From the NCBI RefSeq assembly GCF_017948455.1, contig NZ_JAFFSU010000037.1, positions 1 to 64,000 on the forward strand: 64,000 nucleotides of DNA, read 5' to 3'. Below the pieces are notes generated by a model. That model was not told the DNA's origin, ran no database searches, and saw nothing but the letters and a program-made list of their open reading frames with translations. Shown here one piece after another: positions 42,384 to 50,490 of this stretch; the first letter of the stretch is position 1; every line of letters starts with the position of its first letter. Both the position numbers and the translations under genes were made by a program. This stretch comes from Streptomyces sp. GESEQ-4. GTDB taxonomy: Bacteria > Actinomycetota > Actinomycetes > Streptomycetales > Streptomycetaceae.

Positions 42384-43865
42384 TCACTGCCTCATGCGCG
42401 GCGCGGCCCAGACCACGATCGTTCGGCGACCGGCGTCGTAGGGCTCCCACTTGTTACCCCGGGACGATGCCTTGGCTACCTCGATGCGATCGATGAAGCA
42501 GCTCAGAAAGTCACGCTTCTCGGTCAGCGACGCCGATTTCCACTCTCCGACCTCATACGCCTTCGCTCTGCTCACAAGGTCCGCTGCCGAGCCGAAGCGA
42601 GCGCCTGCCTCGGCGAGAAGCTCTACCGAGCTCCGTCGTCCCTGGTCGGCATGGGAGACCTCGGCGAAAATCCGTTGGACCACGTACTCATCGAGATGCT
42701 CTCGCTTGATGCTGTTCCCGCCGTCATGCCCACCCGTCGCCCCCTTCGGCCGGGAGCAGCGGTACGAGGCAGTGGCACCGATCGTGCCATTGCTGACCAT
42801 GGTTGCTCCGCACTCACAGCGAAGCACTCCCAGACCACTCAGGAGCGAACCGGCCCGTGGCCCGCTTTTCCCCCGCCCGCGAGTGTCCAGCCATGTCTGC
42901 AGTTCCTCCCACTCGGCAACTCCGAGGACGGGCTCATGGCTCATCACCGGCATCAACGTCCGCGGGTCAACGACGCTCCGGTACCCGACGACGGAGCGCC
43001 GGACACCGGGTCCACCCGCCGACTCCGGGCCGTAGACCGGTTCCACCGCGTGACCAACCAACCGCGGATCCCGCAGAATCCTCTTGAGCGTTGATGCCTC
43101 CCACAGGGACGGTGCGCGTTGTCCCTTCGCATCGGCCGATCCGGCGGCCCGCCACTTGCCGGCGAGCCGTGCGGTCTTCGTCGGCACTCGCCTTGCGTTC
43201 AACTCCGCGCAGATGCCGGAGAGTGACCCGGGGTGACGTCGTCCCGCCGACACCTCTTCGTCTTTGTGAGTGAGAATTCTGCGTACGACATCGCGGATGA
43301 CCTCGGCCTCCTCCGGCACCACTACCAATTGCCGAATCGTGAGACCGTCCCTACGCGCCTCGGTCACCGCGTATCCGAACGGCGGCAGACCACCCACCCA
43401 GGAACCTGCTTCGCGCAGGATCCTCTTCGTGTCGCTCACGTGACGCGACCGATTCACGCTCTCCTGGTGGGCCGCCTCCAAGCGTCGGACCAGCTCCTCC
43501 GTGTCGGCAGGGCCGTATACCCCCTCTGTCACGGAGACCACCGTCACACCGAGTCCGTGTAGTTCAGCCGCGAGAGAGCGCGCCGTACCCACGTCCTGCC
43601 GGGACAGGCGGCTCAGGTAGTTCACAACAATGACGTCGACGTGCCCGTGGCGCACATCGTTCAGCATTCGCTCGAACCCCGGGCGAGCAGAACCCGATCT
43701 GTAGGCCGACGTGGCCTCATCCACGTATGCGCCCTCGTATCGGAAGCCACGCCCGATCGCCTCTGCACGGCATGCGGCCACCTGCGCTCGAACGGAGCTG
43801 GCCGACCCGTCCGGTCGGCCCATGCTCTGCCGCACATACCCGACAGCCGTCTTTCGATCATCCAT
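42384..43865 (-). CDS. Large serine recombinase (integrase)
   Basis: The 493-residue phage/ICE-type serine integrase has a resolvase catalytic domain with Ser14 in YVRQS and SRLSRQDVGTA, then a recombinase domain (residues ~165-300) and a zinc-ribbon region. Of the usual four zinc ligands, LRCECG and YRCSRP are visible, but the position before SIKREHLDEYV has no cysteine. A C-terminal helical part ends in VVWAAPRMRQ. It stands alone among conserved chromosomal genes with no other phage or conjugation gene nearby, so it is probably the residue of an integrated element. I could not find att repeats. Confidence 0.9.
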   Translation of the reverse strand: MDDRKTAVGYVRQSMGRPDGSASSVRAQVAACRAEAIGRGFRYEGAYVDEATSAYRSGSARPGFERMLNDVRHGHVDVIVVNYLSRLSRQDVGTARSLAAELHGLGVTVVSVTEGVYGPADTEELVRRLEAAHQESVNRSRHVSDTKRILREAGSWVGGLPPFGYAVTEARRDGLTIRQLVVVPEEAEVIRDVVRRILTHKDEEVSAGRRHPGSLSGICAELNARRVPTKTARLAGKWRAAGSADAKGQRAPSLWEASTLKRILRDPRLVGHAVEPVYGPESAGGPGVRRSVVGYRSVVDPRTLMPVMSHEPVLGVAEWEELQTWLDTRGRGKSGPRAGSLLSGLGVLRCECGATMVSNGTIGATASYRCSRPKGATGGHDGGNSIKREHLDEYVVQRIFAEVSHADQGRRSSVELLAEAGARFGSAADLVSRAKAYEVGEWKSASLTEKRDFLSCFIDRIEVAKASSRGNKWEPYDAGRRTIVVWAAPRMRQ

Positions 43866-43997
43866 GGGGGGAATGTGGCAGCAACGAGATCACACCCACC
43901 CCCTTTGACCGATAGTGACCATAAAATGTATGCACTTGCTCGTGCGGGCCGAGCCGGGAGGCTGCGCCCAGAGAGGCTTGACCGGTAGGCTTTCCGT
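43866..43997. other. AT-richer junction upstream of the recombinase
   Basis: This 132-base gap between the recombinase start and the next conserved gene includes ATAAAATGTATGCA (43921-43934), unusually AT-rich for this genome. Serine integrase attachment sites usually lie beside the start of int, so an att junction is likely here. TAGGCT at 43986-43991 is followed by six bases and the next gene's GTG. Confidence 0.4.
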
Positions 43998-44294
43998 GTG
44001 ATCTTCAAGCGCATCGGAAACGGCCGGCCGTACCCCGACCACGGCCGGGAAAGCACCCGGCAGTGGGCGGACGTCGCGCCGCGCCCGGTCCGCCTCGATC
44101 AGCTCGTGACGACGAAGGGCCAACTCGACCTGGAGACACTCCTGGCCGAGGACTCGACCTTCTACGGCGACCTGTTCGCCCACGTCGTCAAGTGGCAGGG
44201 CGACCTGTACCTGGAGGACGGCCTGCACCGCGCGGTCAGGGCGGCCCTCCAGCAGCGCCAGGTGCTGCACGCGCGCGTGCTCGAACTGGACTAA
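43998..44294 (+). CDS. Conserved actinobacterial small protein
   Basis: The 98-residue protein (VIFKRIGNGRPYPDHG, RPVRLDQLVTTKGQLDLETL, YLEDGLHRAVRAALQQR) is well conserved in Streptomyces beside upp. The GLHRAVRAALQQR end recalls the DGHHR helix of ParB/sulfiredoxin-like domains. Databases sometimes label such proteins VapB-like, which the sequence alone does not support. The GTG start 6 bases after TAGGCT suggests a leaderless transcript. Confidence 0.75.
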   Translation: MIFKRIGNGRPYPDHGRESTRQWADVAPRPVRLDQLVTTKGQLDLETLLAEDSTFYGDLFAHVVKWQGDLYLEDGLHRAVRAALQQRQVLHARVLELD

Positions 44295-44383
44295 CGGCGA
44301 ACTGGTTCCCCTAACGGGTTGAACTGCGCGTCGGCAATGATCATCTAGTAGGAATCGTCGCCCGCGCGCACTACGCTGCGCTC

Positions 44384-45025
44384 ATGAGCATGCTGACTCC
44401 CCCCGGCATGGGCGGCCAGTACCGGATCAAGGGTGACAAGTACCCCCGGATGCGCCGGCCCCGGCGGCGCGGCAGGCTCGTGGCCGGGGTCGTGGCCTCG
44501 GTCGCCGCTCTCGGGCTGGTCGGCTACGGCACGCTGCAGCTCATCGACCTCTTCTCGGGCGGCGGCGACTCCGCCTCGGCGGTCGGTGCCAAGTCGGACT
44601 GCTCGTCCAAGGCGAGCCCCTCACCGAGCACCACGGCCGCCGTTCCCGCGCCCGGCAAGATCACCGTCAACGTCCTCAACGCCACGACCCGCAGCGGGCT
44701 GGCCAAGCAGACGGCGGACGAGCTGAAGAAACGTGGCTTCCGGATCGGCGACGTGGGCAACGCGACCGCGGAGTACGACAAGAAGGTCAAGGGCACCGGG
44801 CTGCTGCTCGGCCCCGCTTCCTCCCTCAACACCTCACTGCCGGTGCTCGCCACCCAGCTCAGCACCGCCGAGCGCCGCACGGACGCCGCCCGCAAGGGCA
44901 CGGCCGTCGACCTGATCATCGGCAACGGCTTCAAGGCGCTGACCACGAAGAAGGACGCCGACAAGGCACTGGCCGCACTGACCGGGCCTCAGCCGACGCC
45001 CACTTCGTCGAAGCAGGACTGCTGA
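44384..45025 (+). CDS. LytR C-terminal domain membrane protein
   Basis: The 213-residue protein has a cytoplasmic basic N-terminus, one transmembrane helix (residues ~31-58), a Ser/Thr/Pro linker and an extracellular LytR_C domain (ITVNVLNATTRSGLAKQTAD, KKRGFRIGDVGNAT). LytR_C occurs with LytR-CpsA-Psr enzymes that attach polymers to peptidoglycan, but here the catalytic domain is absent, so the role is open. ATG 44384; TACGCT ends 6 bases upstream, another possible leaderless start. It converges on upp. Confidence 0.85.
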   Translation: MSMLTPPGMGGQYRIKGDKYPRMRRPRRRGRLVAGVVASVAALGLVGYGTLQLIDLFSGGGDSASAVGAKSDCSSKASPSPSTTAAVPAPGKITVNVLNATTRSGLAKQTADELKKRGFRIGDVGNATAEYDKKVKGTGLLLGPASSLNTSLPVLATQLSTAERRTDAARKGTAVDLIIGNGFKALTTKKDADKALAALTGPQPTPTSSKQDC

Positions 45026-45068
45026 AGAAGACCTGCTGAAACAGACGTAAGGCGTACTGCCCGGCGGC

Positions 45069-45704
45069 CTATTCGGCGGCCCCGTACATCCGGTCCCCCG
45101 CGTCCCCCAGGCCCGGCACGATGTAGCCGTGCTCGTTGAGGCGCTCGTCGACCGACGCCGTCACGACCGTCACCGGCGTGCCCGCGAGCTCGCGCTCCAT
45201 GAGCTCGACGCCCTCCGGCGCGGCCAGCAGCACCACGGCGGTCACGTCGTCGGCGCCGCGCTTGATCAGCTCCTGGATCGCCGCGACCAGGGTGCCGCCG
45301 GTGGCCAGCATCGGGTCGAGGACGTACACCTGGCGCCCGGAGAGGTCCTCCGGCATTCGGGTGGCGTACGTGGACGCCTGGAGCGTCTCCTCGTCACGCA
45401 CCATGCCCATGAAGCCCACCTCGGCGGTCGGCAGCAGCCGGACCATGCCGTCCAGCATGCCGAGACCGGCCCGCAGGATCGGCACCACCAGCGGGCGGGG
45501 GTGGGACAGCTTGACGCCGGTGGTCGAGGCGACCGGCGTGGTGATGTCGACCTGCTCGGTGCGCACGTCGCGCGTGGCCTCGTAGGCGAGCAGGGTGACC
45601 AGTTCGTCGGCGAGCCGCCGGAAGGTCGCGGAGTCGGTGCGCTGGTCGCGCAACGCGGTGAGCTTGTGGGCGACCAGGGGGTGGTCGACGACGTGGAGAC
45701 GCAT
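45069..45704 (-). CDS. upp: Uracil phosphoribosyltransferase
   Basis: This pyrimidine-salvage enzyme makes UMP from uracil and PRPP. The 211-residue protein shows the family motifs VVPILRAGLGMLDGM, the PRPP loop YVLDPMLATGGT, and the uracil-binding end near GYIVPGLGDAGDRMYG. ATG 45704. It is divergent from a small ORF and converges with the LytR_C gene. It corresponds to SCO4041 (recollection). Confidence 0.97.
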   Translation of the reverse strand: MRLHVVDHPLVAHKLTALRDQRTDSATFRRLADELVTLLAYEATRDVRTEQVDITTPVASTTGVKLSHPRPLVVPILRAGLGMLDGMVRLLPTAEVGFMGMVRDEETLQASTYATRMPEDLSGRQVYVLDPMLATGGTLVAAIQELIKRGADDVTAVVLLAAPEGVELMERELAGTPVTVVTASVDERLNEHGYIVPGLGDAGDRMYGAAE

Positions 45705-45796
45705 GGCCTAACAGTAACCGGGCGGCCGTAACCGTTGTGCTGGCATCAAACCGCCCATCAGAGGGAAAGTGGGAGGGACGTACGGGGGTGTTGCCG

Positions 45797-45982
45797 ATGT
45801 CCGATCGTGAGTCCGGAACGGACCCGTCGCCGCGCGAGACCGACGCCGAGCGCAGGCGGCGCCGCGCGGTCTTCCTGCGCGAACTCGCCGAGGCCCGCGA
45901 ACTGCGCGACCGCGTCCAGCCCCGCCGCGCCAAGACGGCCCGCCTGCGACACGCGATGCGCATGCGCACCTTCCGCTGGTAG
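45797..45982 (+). CDS. Small basic conserved protein
   Basis: The 61-residue product has an acidic head (SDRESGTDPSPRETDAE) and a highly basic helical body (RRRRRAVFLRELAEARELRD, then RLRHAMRMRTFRW). ATG 45797 is preceded by GGGGGTG; the frame is open from 45737 without a better start. It may bind nucleic acid, but that is only composition. The gap after it (45983-46212) holds no gene I can support. Confidence 0.6.
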   Translation: MSDRESGTDPSPRETDAERRRRRAVFLRELAEARELRDRVQPRRAKTARLRHAMRMRTFRW

Positions 45983-46212
45983 CGCGACCCGCCTCACGGC
46001 CGCCCTCGTACGAATGCGAAGCCATGGCCGCGTACGATCCCGCTCGTGGACGATCAAAACGTGCGGACACAGGGAGCCGAAGACGTCCCCTGAACGCCTT
46101 GTTTCTGCCACGATTCCGAGTGGGCGGGGCTCGGACTTCCGCGCTCCCCGCCCGCAAACCTCCGCCGGGGGGACCCCCAACCGGCACGCCTACGACCAGT
46201 GGGAGAGTCACG

Positions 46213-46749
46213 GTGTACTTCGCCGCACTGCTCGCGCGCACCGAAGACGGGTGGGAAGCGAGCGACACAGAGCTCGACGATGTGGAGACCCTGTCGGATC
46301 TCGCCGACCTGGCCCGGGAGTCCTCGACCGACGACGACACGGTGCTCGTCCTGATCGAGCAGGAGGACGCCTGGTTCGGCGTCGTCCGCGTCGACGGTGA
46401 GGACGACCCTCGTATCTACGTCTCGGACGCCGCCGCCGCTGCCCGCAGCAGCTACGGCGAGATCCTGCTCACCGACGAACTGCTCGGCCGGGACCCGGGT
46501 GACGACGACGTCGCCGACCTGGACTCCCTCGATCTCGACGGCACCGAGGACGGTGAGTCCGAGGATGACTCCGACGGCGAGGACGACAGCCCCTCCGCCG
46601 AGGCCGTGCCGCACGGCCCGGTCGGTGACGTACGGGTCCTCGACGACCTGGGCGTCAGCGAGAAGGAGTTGCTGACCCTGTCGGACGACGCGCTCACCGA
46701 GATCGCCGACGCGCTGGGCGCCTCGGACATCCTGGAGGCCGTCCGCTGA
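46213..46749 (+). CDS. TadA-associated acidic protein
   Basis: The 178-residue protein is the actinobacterial tRNA-adenosine-deaminase-associated family: YFAALLARTEDGWEASDTEL at the N-terminus, a strongly Asp/Glu-rich middle (DNA ~46500-46600), and a C-terminal LGVSEKELLTLSDDALTEIA. GTG 46213 has GGGAGAG 7 bases upstream. Its stop is adjacent to or overlaps the tadA coding region, so the two are coexpressed. Its biochemical role is not established. Confidence 0.85.
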   Translation: MYFAALLARTEDGWEASDTELDDVETLSDLADLARESSTDDDTVLVLIEQEDAWFGVVRVDGEDDPRIYVSDAAAAARSSYGEILLTDELLGRDPGDDDVADLDSLDLDGTEDGESEDDSDGEDDSPSAEAVPHGPVGDVRVLDDLGVSEKELLTLSDDALTEIADALGASDILEAVR

Positions 46750-46814
46750 CCGGCCGGGCCGGGGAGTCCGCCCCAGGTCCGCCGGACCCGGTACGCGACC
46801 GCTGGCGGGCCGCG

Positions 46815-47246
46815 ATGCGGCTCGCCCTGGACGAGGCGGCACACGCGGTCCGGGGCGGAGACGTCCCCGTCGGCGCGCTGGTCCTGTCCCCGGACGGTAC
46901 GACCGTGCTCGCGACCGGCCACAACGAACGCGAGGCCACCGGCGACCCGACGGCCCACGCCGAGGTGCTCGCCATTCGGCGGGCGGCGGCGAAGCTCGGT
47001 GAGTGGCGCCTGACGGGCTGCACGCTCGTCGTGACCCTCGAGCCCTGCACGATGTGCGCGGGCGCGATCGTCCAGTCCCGCGTGGACCGGGTCGTCTACG
47101 GCGCCCGGGACGACAAGGCGGGCGCGGCCGGCTCCCTCTGGGACGTCGTACGCGACCGACGGCTCAACCACCGGCCCGAGGTGATCGAGGGCGTGCTCGC
47201 CGAGGAGTGCGCCCGGATCCTCACCGACTTCTTCCGCGACCGCTGA
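46815..47246 (+). CDS. tadA: tRNA-specific adenosine deaminase
   Basis: This enzyme deaminates A34 to inosine in tRNA-Arg(ACG). The 143-residue protein has the zinc motifs HAEV (with catalytic Glu) and PCTMC, and the start MRLALDEAAHAVRGGDVPVG. The frame stays open back to a CTG at 46746 that overlaps the preceding stop as CTGA, so a longer form with a non-canonical start is conceivable; the ATG at 46815 gives the family length but has no clear Shine-Dalgarno. It corresponds to SCO4038 (recollection). Confidence 0.92.
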   Translation: MRLALDEAAHAVRGGDVPVGALVLSPDGTTVLATGHNEREATGDPTAHAEVLAIRRAAAKLGEWRLTGCTLVVTLEPCTMCAGAIVQSRVDRVVYGARDDKAGAAGSLWDVVRDRRLNHRPEVIEGVLAEECARILTDFFRDR

Positions 47247-47330
47247 GACCGGGAACGAGGCCGGCCGCACCGTCCGGACCGGCGCATACCGATTTCAAAC
47301 CACACCCCACCGTGCTGTAAGGTCTTCCCC

Positions 47331-47415
47331 GGTAGCGTGTCCGAGCGGCCGAAGGAGCTCGCCTCGAAAGCGAGTGTGGCGCAAGTCACCGAGGGTTCAA
47401 ATCCCTCCGCTACCG
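47331..47415 (+). tRNA. tRNA-Ser(CGA)
   Basis: An 85-nt class II tRNA with acceptor arms GGTAGCG/CGCTACC, anticodon stem CTCGC/GCGAG, loop CTCGAAA with anticodon CGA, and a long variable arm. CCA is not encoded. Confidence 0.96.
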
Positions 47416-47420
47416 CTGGA

Positions 47421-47450
47421 GAAGGGCCCCGTCGAGAGACGGGGCCCTTC
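47421..47450 (+). terminator. tRNA-Ser(CGA) terminator
   Basis: GAAGGGCCCCGTC and GACGGGGCCCTTC form a perfect 13-bp stem with a GAGA tetraloop, 5 bases after the tRNA. Confidence 0.92.
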
Positions 47451-47559
47451 CTGCGTCCGGAGCGTAACCCCGCAGTGATCCCCGAGAACGGCGCGGAGGT
47501 TACACTCGCCGCCGTCAACAGGGGGCCCTCAGGGCGCAGCAGGCACAGAGGAGGCCGCG

Positions 47560-47739
47560 GTGGCGGTGAATGCGAAGAAGGTCGCCGTCTATGTCCTCGT
47601 GGTCTTCGTGAGCTACGTGATCATCACGGATCCGGAGAAGGCGGCCGACTATGTCCAGATAGGCTTCGAGGGCATATCGGACGCCGCGAAGGCCCTCGGC
47701 GACTTCGCGTCCTGGGTCGCCAACGGAGGAGATTCATGA
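47560..47739 (+). CDS. Small single-span membrane protein
   Basis: GTG 47560, 5 bases after GAGGAGG, opens a 59-residue frame: KKVAVYVLVVFVSYVIIT forms one transmembrane helix, followed by DPEKAADYVQIGFEGISDAA and a final WVANGGDS. Codon bias fits coding. The stop overlaps the start of the Dabb gene as ATGA. The family is conserved in Streptomyces as far as I recall; function unknown. Confidence 0.75.
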   Translation: MAVNAKKVAVYVLVVFVSYVIITDPEKAADYVQIGFEGISDAAKALGDFASWVANGGDS

Positions 47740-48029
47740 TCCGCCATCTGGTCCTCTTCAAGCTCAACGAGGGCGTCGAGCGCGACGACCCGCGCGTGGT
47801 GAAGGGCGTGGAGATCTTCCGGGCACTCGACGGCAAGATCCCCGAGATCCGCTCCTGGGAGCTGGGCTGGAACCTCAGCGACCGGCCCATCGCGTACGAC
47901 TTCGCGATCAACTCGGCGTTCGAGGACCGCGCGGCCCTGCGGACGTACGCCACGCACCCGGAGCATCAGGCGGGCGTCGCACTGTGGGGCGAGTTCGCCA
48001 CGTGGGTGATCGCCGACTATGAGTTCTGA
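47736..48029 (+). CDS. Dabb-family stress-responsive alpha/beta barrel protein
   Basis: The 97-residue product begins MIRHLVLFKLNEGVERDD, the hallmark of the dimeric Dabb (stress-responsive A/B barrel) fold, and ends with HPEHQAGVALWGEFATWVIA. Substrates of these ferredoxin-like barrels vary and none is evident. It is translationally coupled to the small membrane protein and followed by a strong terminator. Confidence 0.88.
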   Translation: MIRHLVLFKLNEGVERDDPRVVKGVEIFRALDGKIPEIRSWELGWNLSDRPIAYDFAINSAFEDRAALRTYATHPEHQAGVALWGEFATWVIADYEF

Positions 48030-48074
48030 CTCTGAGTTCTGAGCCGCCGGTTCGTCTCTGAACCACCGTCTTTG

Positions 48075-48103
48075 AAGCCCTCCGCCGTTCCGGCGGAGGG
48101 CTT
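48075..48103 (+). terminator. Terminator after the Dabb gene
   Basis: AAGCCCTCCGCC and GGCGGAGGGCTT form a perfect 12-bp stem with a 5-base loop, 45 bases after the stop. Confidence 0.9.
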
Positions 48104-48240
48104 TCGTGCGTCTTATAGGCCACTTTGCCGTCAACACGTGGTTATACGGTGCTTGCATGCAATGCACATGTCTTGTGATGCTATGACAGCTTTTGACGGA
48201 TGAGACGGATGAGTTGACCGAGGAAGAGGTGGCGTTGACC

Positions 48241-49107
48241 GTGTCGGCCAGTACCGCGCCGCCCCAGGACGAGGCTCCCGCTCAGGCCGAGACGCCGGCT
48301 ACCGAACCCGAGACCCAGGACCAGCCCCCCGCCCCCGAGAGACGCCGCGGCGCCGACACCCGGGCGCTCACGCAGGTGCTCTTCGGCGAGCTCAAGGAGC
48401 TGGAGCCGGGCACGCCGGAGCACAACCGGGTGCGCGGGGCGCTCATCGAGGCCAACCTTCCGCTCGTGCGCTACGCGGCCGCCCGCTTCCGCTCCCGCAA
48501 CGAGCCCATGGAGGACGTCGTCCAGGTCGGCACCATCGGGCTCATCAACGCCATCGACCGCTTCGACCCGGACCGGGGCGTGCAGTTCCCGACCTTCGCG
48601 ATGCCGACGGTCGTCGGCGAGATCAAGCGGTACTTCCGCGACAACGTCCGCACGGTCCATGTCCCGCGCCGGCTGCACGAGCTGTGGGTACAGGTCAACA
48701 GCGCGACCGAGGATCTGACGACGGCCTTCGGGCGCTCCCCGAGCACCGCCGAGATCGCCGAGCGGCTGCGCATCACGGAGGAGGAGGTGCTGTCCTGCAT
48801 CGAGGCGGGACGGTCGTATCACGCCACCTCCCTGGAGGCGGCCCAGGAGGGCGACGGCCTGCCGGGACTCCTCGACCGGCTCGGCTACGAGGACCCGGCG
48901 CTGGACGGCGTCGAGCACCGCGACCTCGTCCGGCATCTGCTGGTCCAACTCCCCGAACGCGAACAGCGCATCCTGTTGCTGCGCTACTACAGCAATCTCA
49001 CCCAGTCGCAAATCAGTGCCGAACTCGGCGTCTCCCAGATGCATGTTTCGCGGCTACTCGCGCGTAGCTTCCAGCGGCTGCGTTCGGCGAACAGGATCGA
49101 CGCCTGA
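48241..49107 (+). CDS. sigF: RNA polymerase sigma factor SigF
   Basis: This group 3 (SigB/SigF type) sigma factor has an Ala/Pro/Glu-rich N-terminus, region 2 (NLPLVRYAAARFRSRNEPME, VQVGTIGLINAIDRFDP), region 3 and region 4 with the helix-turn-helix LTQSQISAELGVSQMHVSRL. In Streptomyces SigF is required for late spore maturation. The frame opens at a TTG (48193) and has GTG or TTG at 48229 and 48235. GTG 48241 gives 288 residues, close to the S. coelicolor protein as I recall (SCO4035). The choice is uncertain. It is followed by sigN in the same orientation. Confidence 0.88.
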   Translation: MSASTAPPQDEAPAQAETPATEPETQDQPPAPERRRGADTRALTQVLFGELKELEPGTPEHNRVRGALIEANLPLVRYAAARFRSRNEPMEDVVQVGTIGLINAIDRFDPDRGVQFPTFAMPTVVGEIKRYFRDNVRTVHVPRRLHELWVQVNSATEDLTTAFGRSPSTAEIAERLRITEEEVLSCIEAGRSYHATSLEAAQEGDGLPGLLDRLGYEDPALDGVEHRDLVRHLLVQLPEREQRILLLRYYSNLTQSQISAELGVSQMHVSRLLARSFQRLRSANRIDA

Positions 49108-49233
49108 GCGGCACCGAACCGCATAGAGGATCGAGCCGTCACCGTCGCGAGCGAATCGCTCACCAGGGCGGATCCCGACAGTTCTGTGCCGAAAGACCGT
49201 CAGACCCCCTTTATCCAGGGCGGATTCGAGTCT

Positions 49234-49276
49234 CACATGTCGACATGTCACTACAGCGTGTTGCCGACATGTGACA
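49234..49276. promoter_or_regulatory. ACATGT operator cluster upstream of sigN
   Basis: The 14-bp perfect palindrome ACATGTCGACATGT (49235-49248) is followed by a third half-site in CGACATGTGACA (49265-49276). CACATGTCG and CGACATGTG also form a larger inverted repeat. It lies about 110-150 bases before sigN, with no coding sequence in the 278-base gap. Confidence 0.55.
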
Positions 49277-49385
49277 TTCTGCGGGAAGTGCGTTTGCCGG
49301 GGCTGCGGCTCCGGTATTCAGGTGAAGGCTGGCGTTCCTCGATGGAGCGTTCGCCACGACCGTCCCGCGACCCAAAGGGGGTGGC

Positions 49386-50297
49386 ATGTCCGCAGACAAG
49401 GGCAGCTCGAAGGTGCTCACGCTCACAAAGAGCGAGGTAGTGCCCGAGGCTCACGCCGCGCTCGGCCCCATCGACCAGGTGGAGATCATTCCGGCCCCGC
49501 CGGTCCCGCCGGTCCCGGAGGTCCCGGCCTCGGAGACCATCGACACCCGCACCCTGTCCCGCTCCCTTTTCCTGCGGCTCGCCGCACTGGACGAGAACAG
49601 CCCCGAGCGTGCATACGTCCGGGACACGCTGATCGAGCTCAACCTCCCGCTCGTGCGGTACGCGGCGGCCCGCTTCCGCTCGCGCAACGAGCCGATGGAG
49701 GACATCGTCCAGGTCGGCACCATCGGCCTGATCAAGGCGATCGACCGCTTCGACTGCGAACGGGGCGTGGAGTTCCCGACGTTCGCGATGCCGACGGTCG
49801 TCGGCGAGATCAAGCGGTTCTTCCGTGACACGTCCTGGTCGGTCCGGGTGCCCAGGCGGCTGCAGGAGCTGCGGCTCGCCCTCACCAAGGCCAGCGACGA
49901 GCTGTCCCAGAAGCTGGACCGCTCCCCGACGGTCACCGAACTCGCCGCGGTCCTGGGCGTGTCCGAGGAGGACGTCGTCGACGGCCTCGCGGTCGGCAAC
50001 GCCTACACGGCCTCGTCCCTCGACTCCCCGGCCCCCGAGGACGACGGCGGCGAGGGCTCCCTCGCGGACCGCCTCGGCTACGAGGACACCGCGCTGGAGG
50101 GCGTGGAGTACCGCGAGTCCCTCAAGCCCCTGCTCGCCAAGCTGCCGCCCCGCGAGCGCCGGATCATCATGCTGCGCTTCTTCGCCAACATGACCCAGTC
50201 GCAGATCGGCGAGGAGGTCGGCATCTCCCAGATGCACGTCTCCCGGCTGCTGACCCGGACGCTGGCACAGCTGCGCGAGGGCCTCATCTCCGACTGA
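49386..50297 (+). CDS. sigN: RNA polymerase sigma factor SigN
   Basis: The 303-residue SigB/SigF-type sigma factor closely parallels its upstream neighbour in region 2 (NLPLVRYAAARFRSRNEPME, GTIGLIKAIDRFDCERG) and region 4 (MTQSQIGEEVGISQMHVSRL), pointing to an old tandem duplication. The N-terminal 50 residues differ and contain a PAPPVPPVPEVPA tract. ATG 49386 follows AAAGGGGGTGGC. No anti-sigma gene is adjacent. From memory it equals SCO4034, linked to aerial-hyphae development. Confidence 0.88.
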   Translation: MSADKGSSKVLTLTKSEVVPEAHAALGPIDQVEIIPAPPVPPVPEVPASETIDTRTLSRSLFLRLAALDENSPERAYVRDTLIELNLPLVRYAAARFRSRNEPMEDIVQVGTIGLIKAIDRFDCERGVEFPTFAMPTVVGEIKRFFRDTSWSVRVPRRLQELRLALTKASDELSQKLDRSPTVTELAAVLGVSEEDVVDGLAVGNAYTASSLDSPAPEDDGGEGSLADRLGYEDTALEGVEYRESLKPLLAKLPPRERRIIMLRFFANMTQSQIGEEVGISQMHVSRLLTRTLAQLREGLISD

Positions 50298-50383
50298 TCG
50301 CTCCGCTGGTCACGCAGTTCGTTTACCGCGGGCCGGTGGGGGCTGATCGCGCCCCGCGCGGCGGAGCCGCATGTAGATACGGC

Positions 50384-50407
50384 CCCGCGCCCCTTACGGG
50401 GCGCGGG
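50384..50407. terminator. Terminator/repeat downstream of sigN
   Basis: CCCGCGCCCC and GGGGCGCGGG flank a 4-base loop (TTAC). It is part of a wider GC-rich dispersed-type sequence (50340-50420) related to the repeats at 55632 and 57513. Confidence 0.75.
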
Positions 50408-50490
50408 TTCCGCAGCCGGCTTCACCAGGCGCCACCTTCAAGCGCTGTGCAGGGCTTCCTATTTGACGGAGCGTCAGCCACCATGGCGCG

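Noticed and set aside
42151..43997. attL/attR direct repeats flanking the serine recombinase
   Set aside because: Only trivial matches such as CCACCCCC were found between the two flanks; serine integrase cores can be too short to see by eye.
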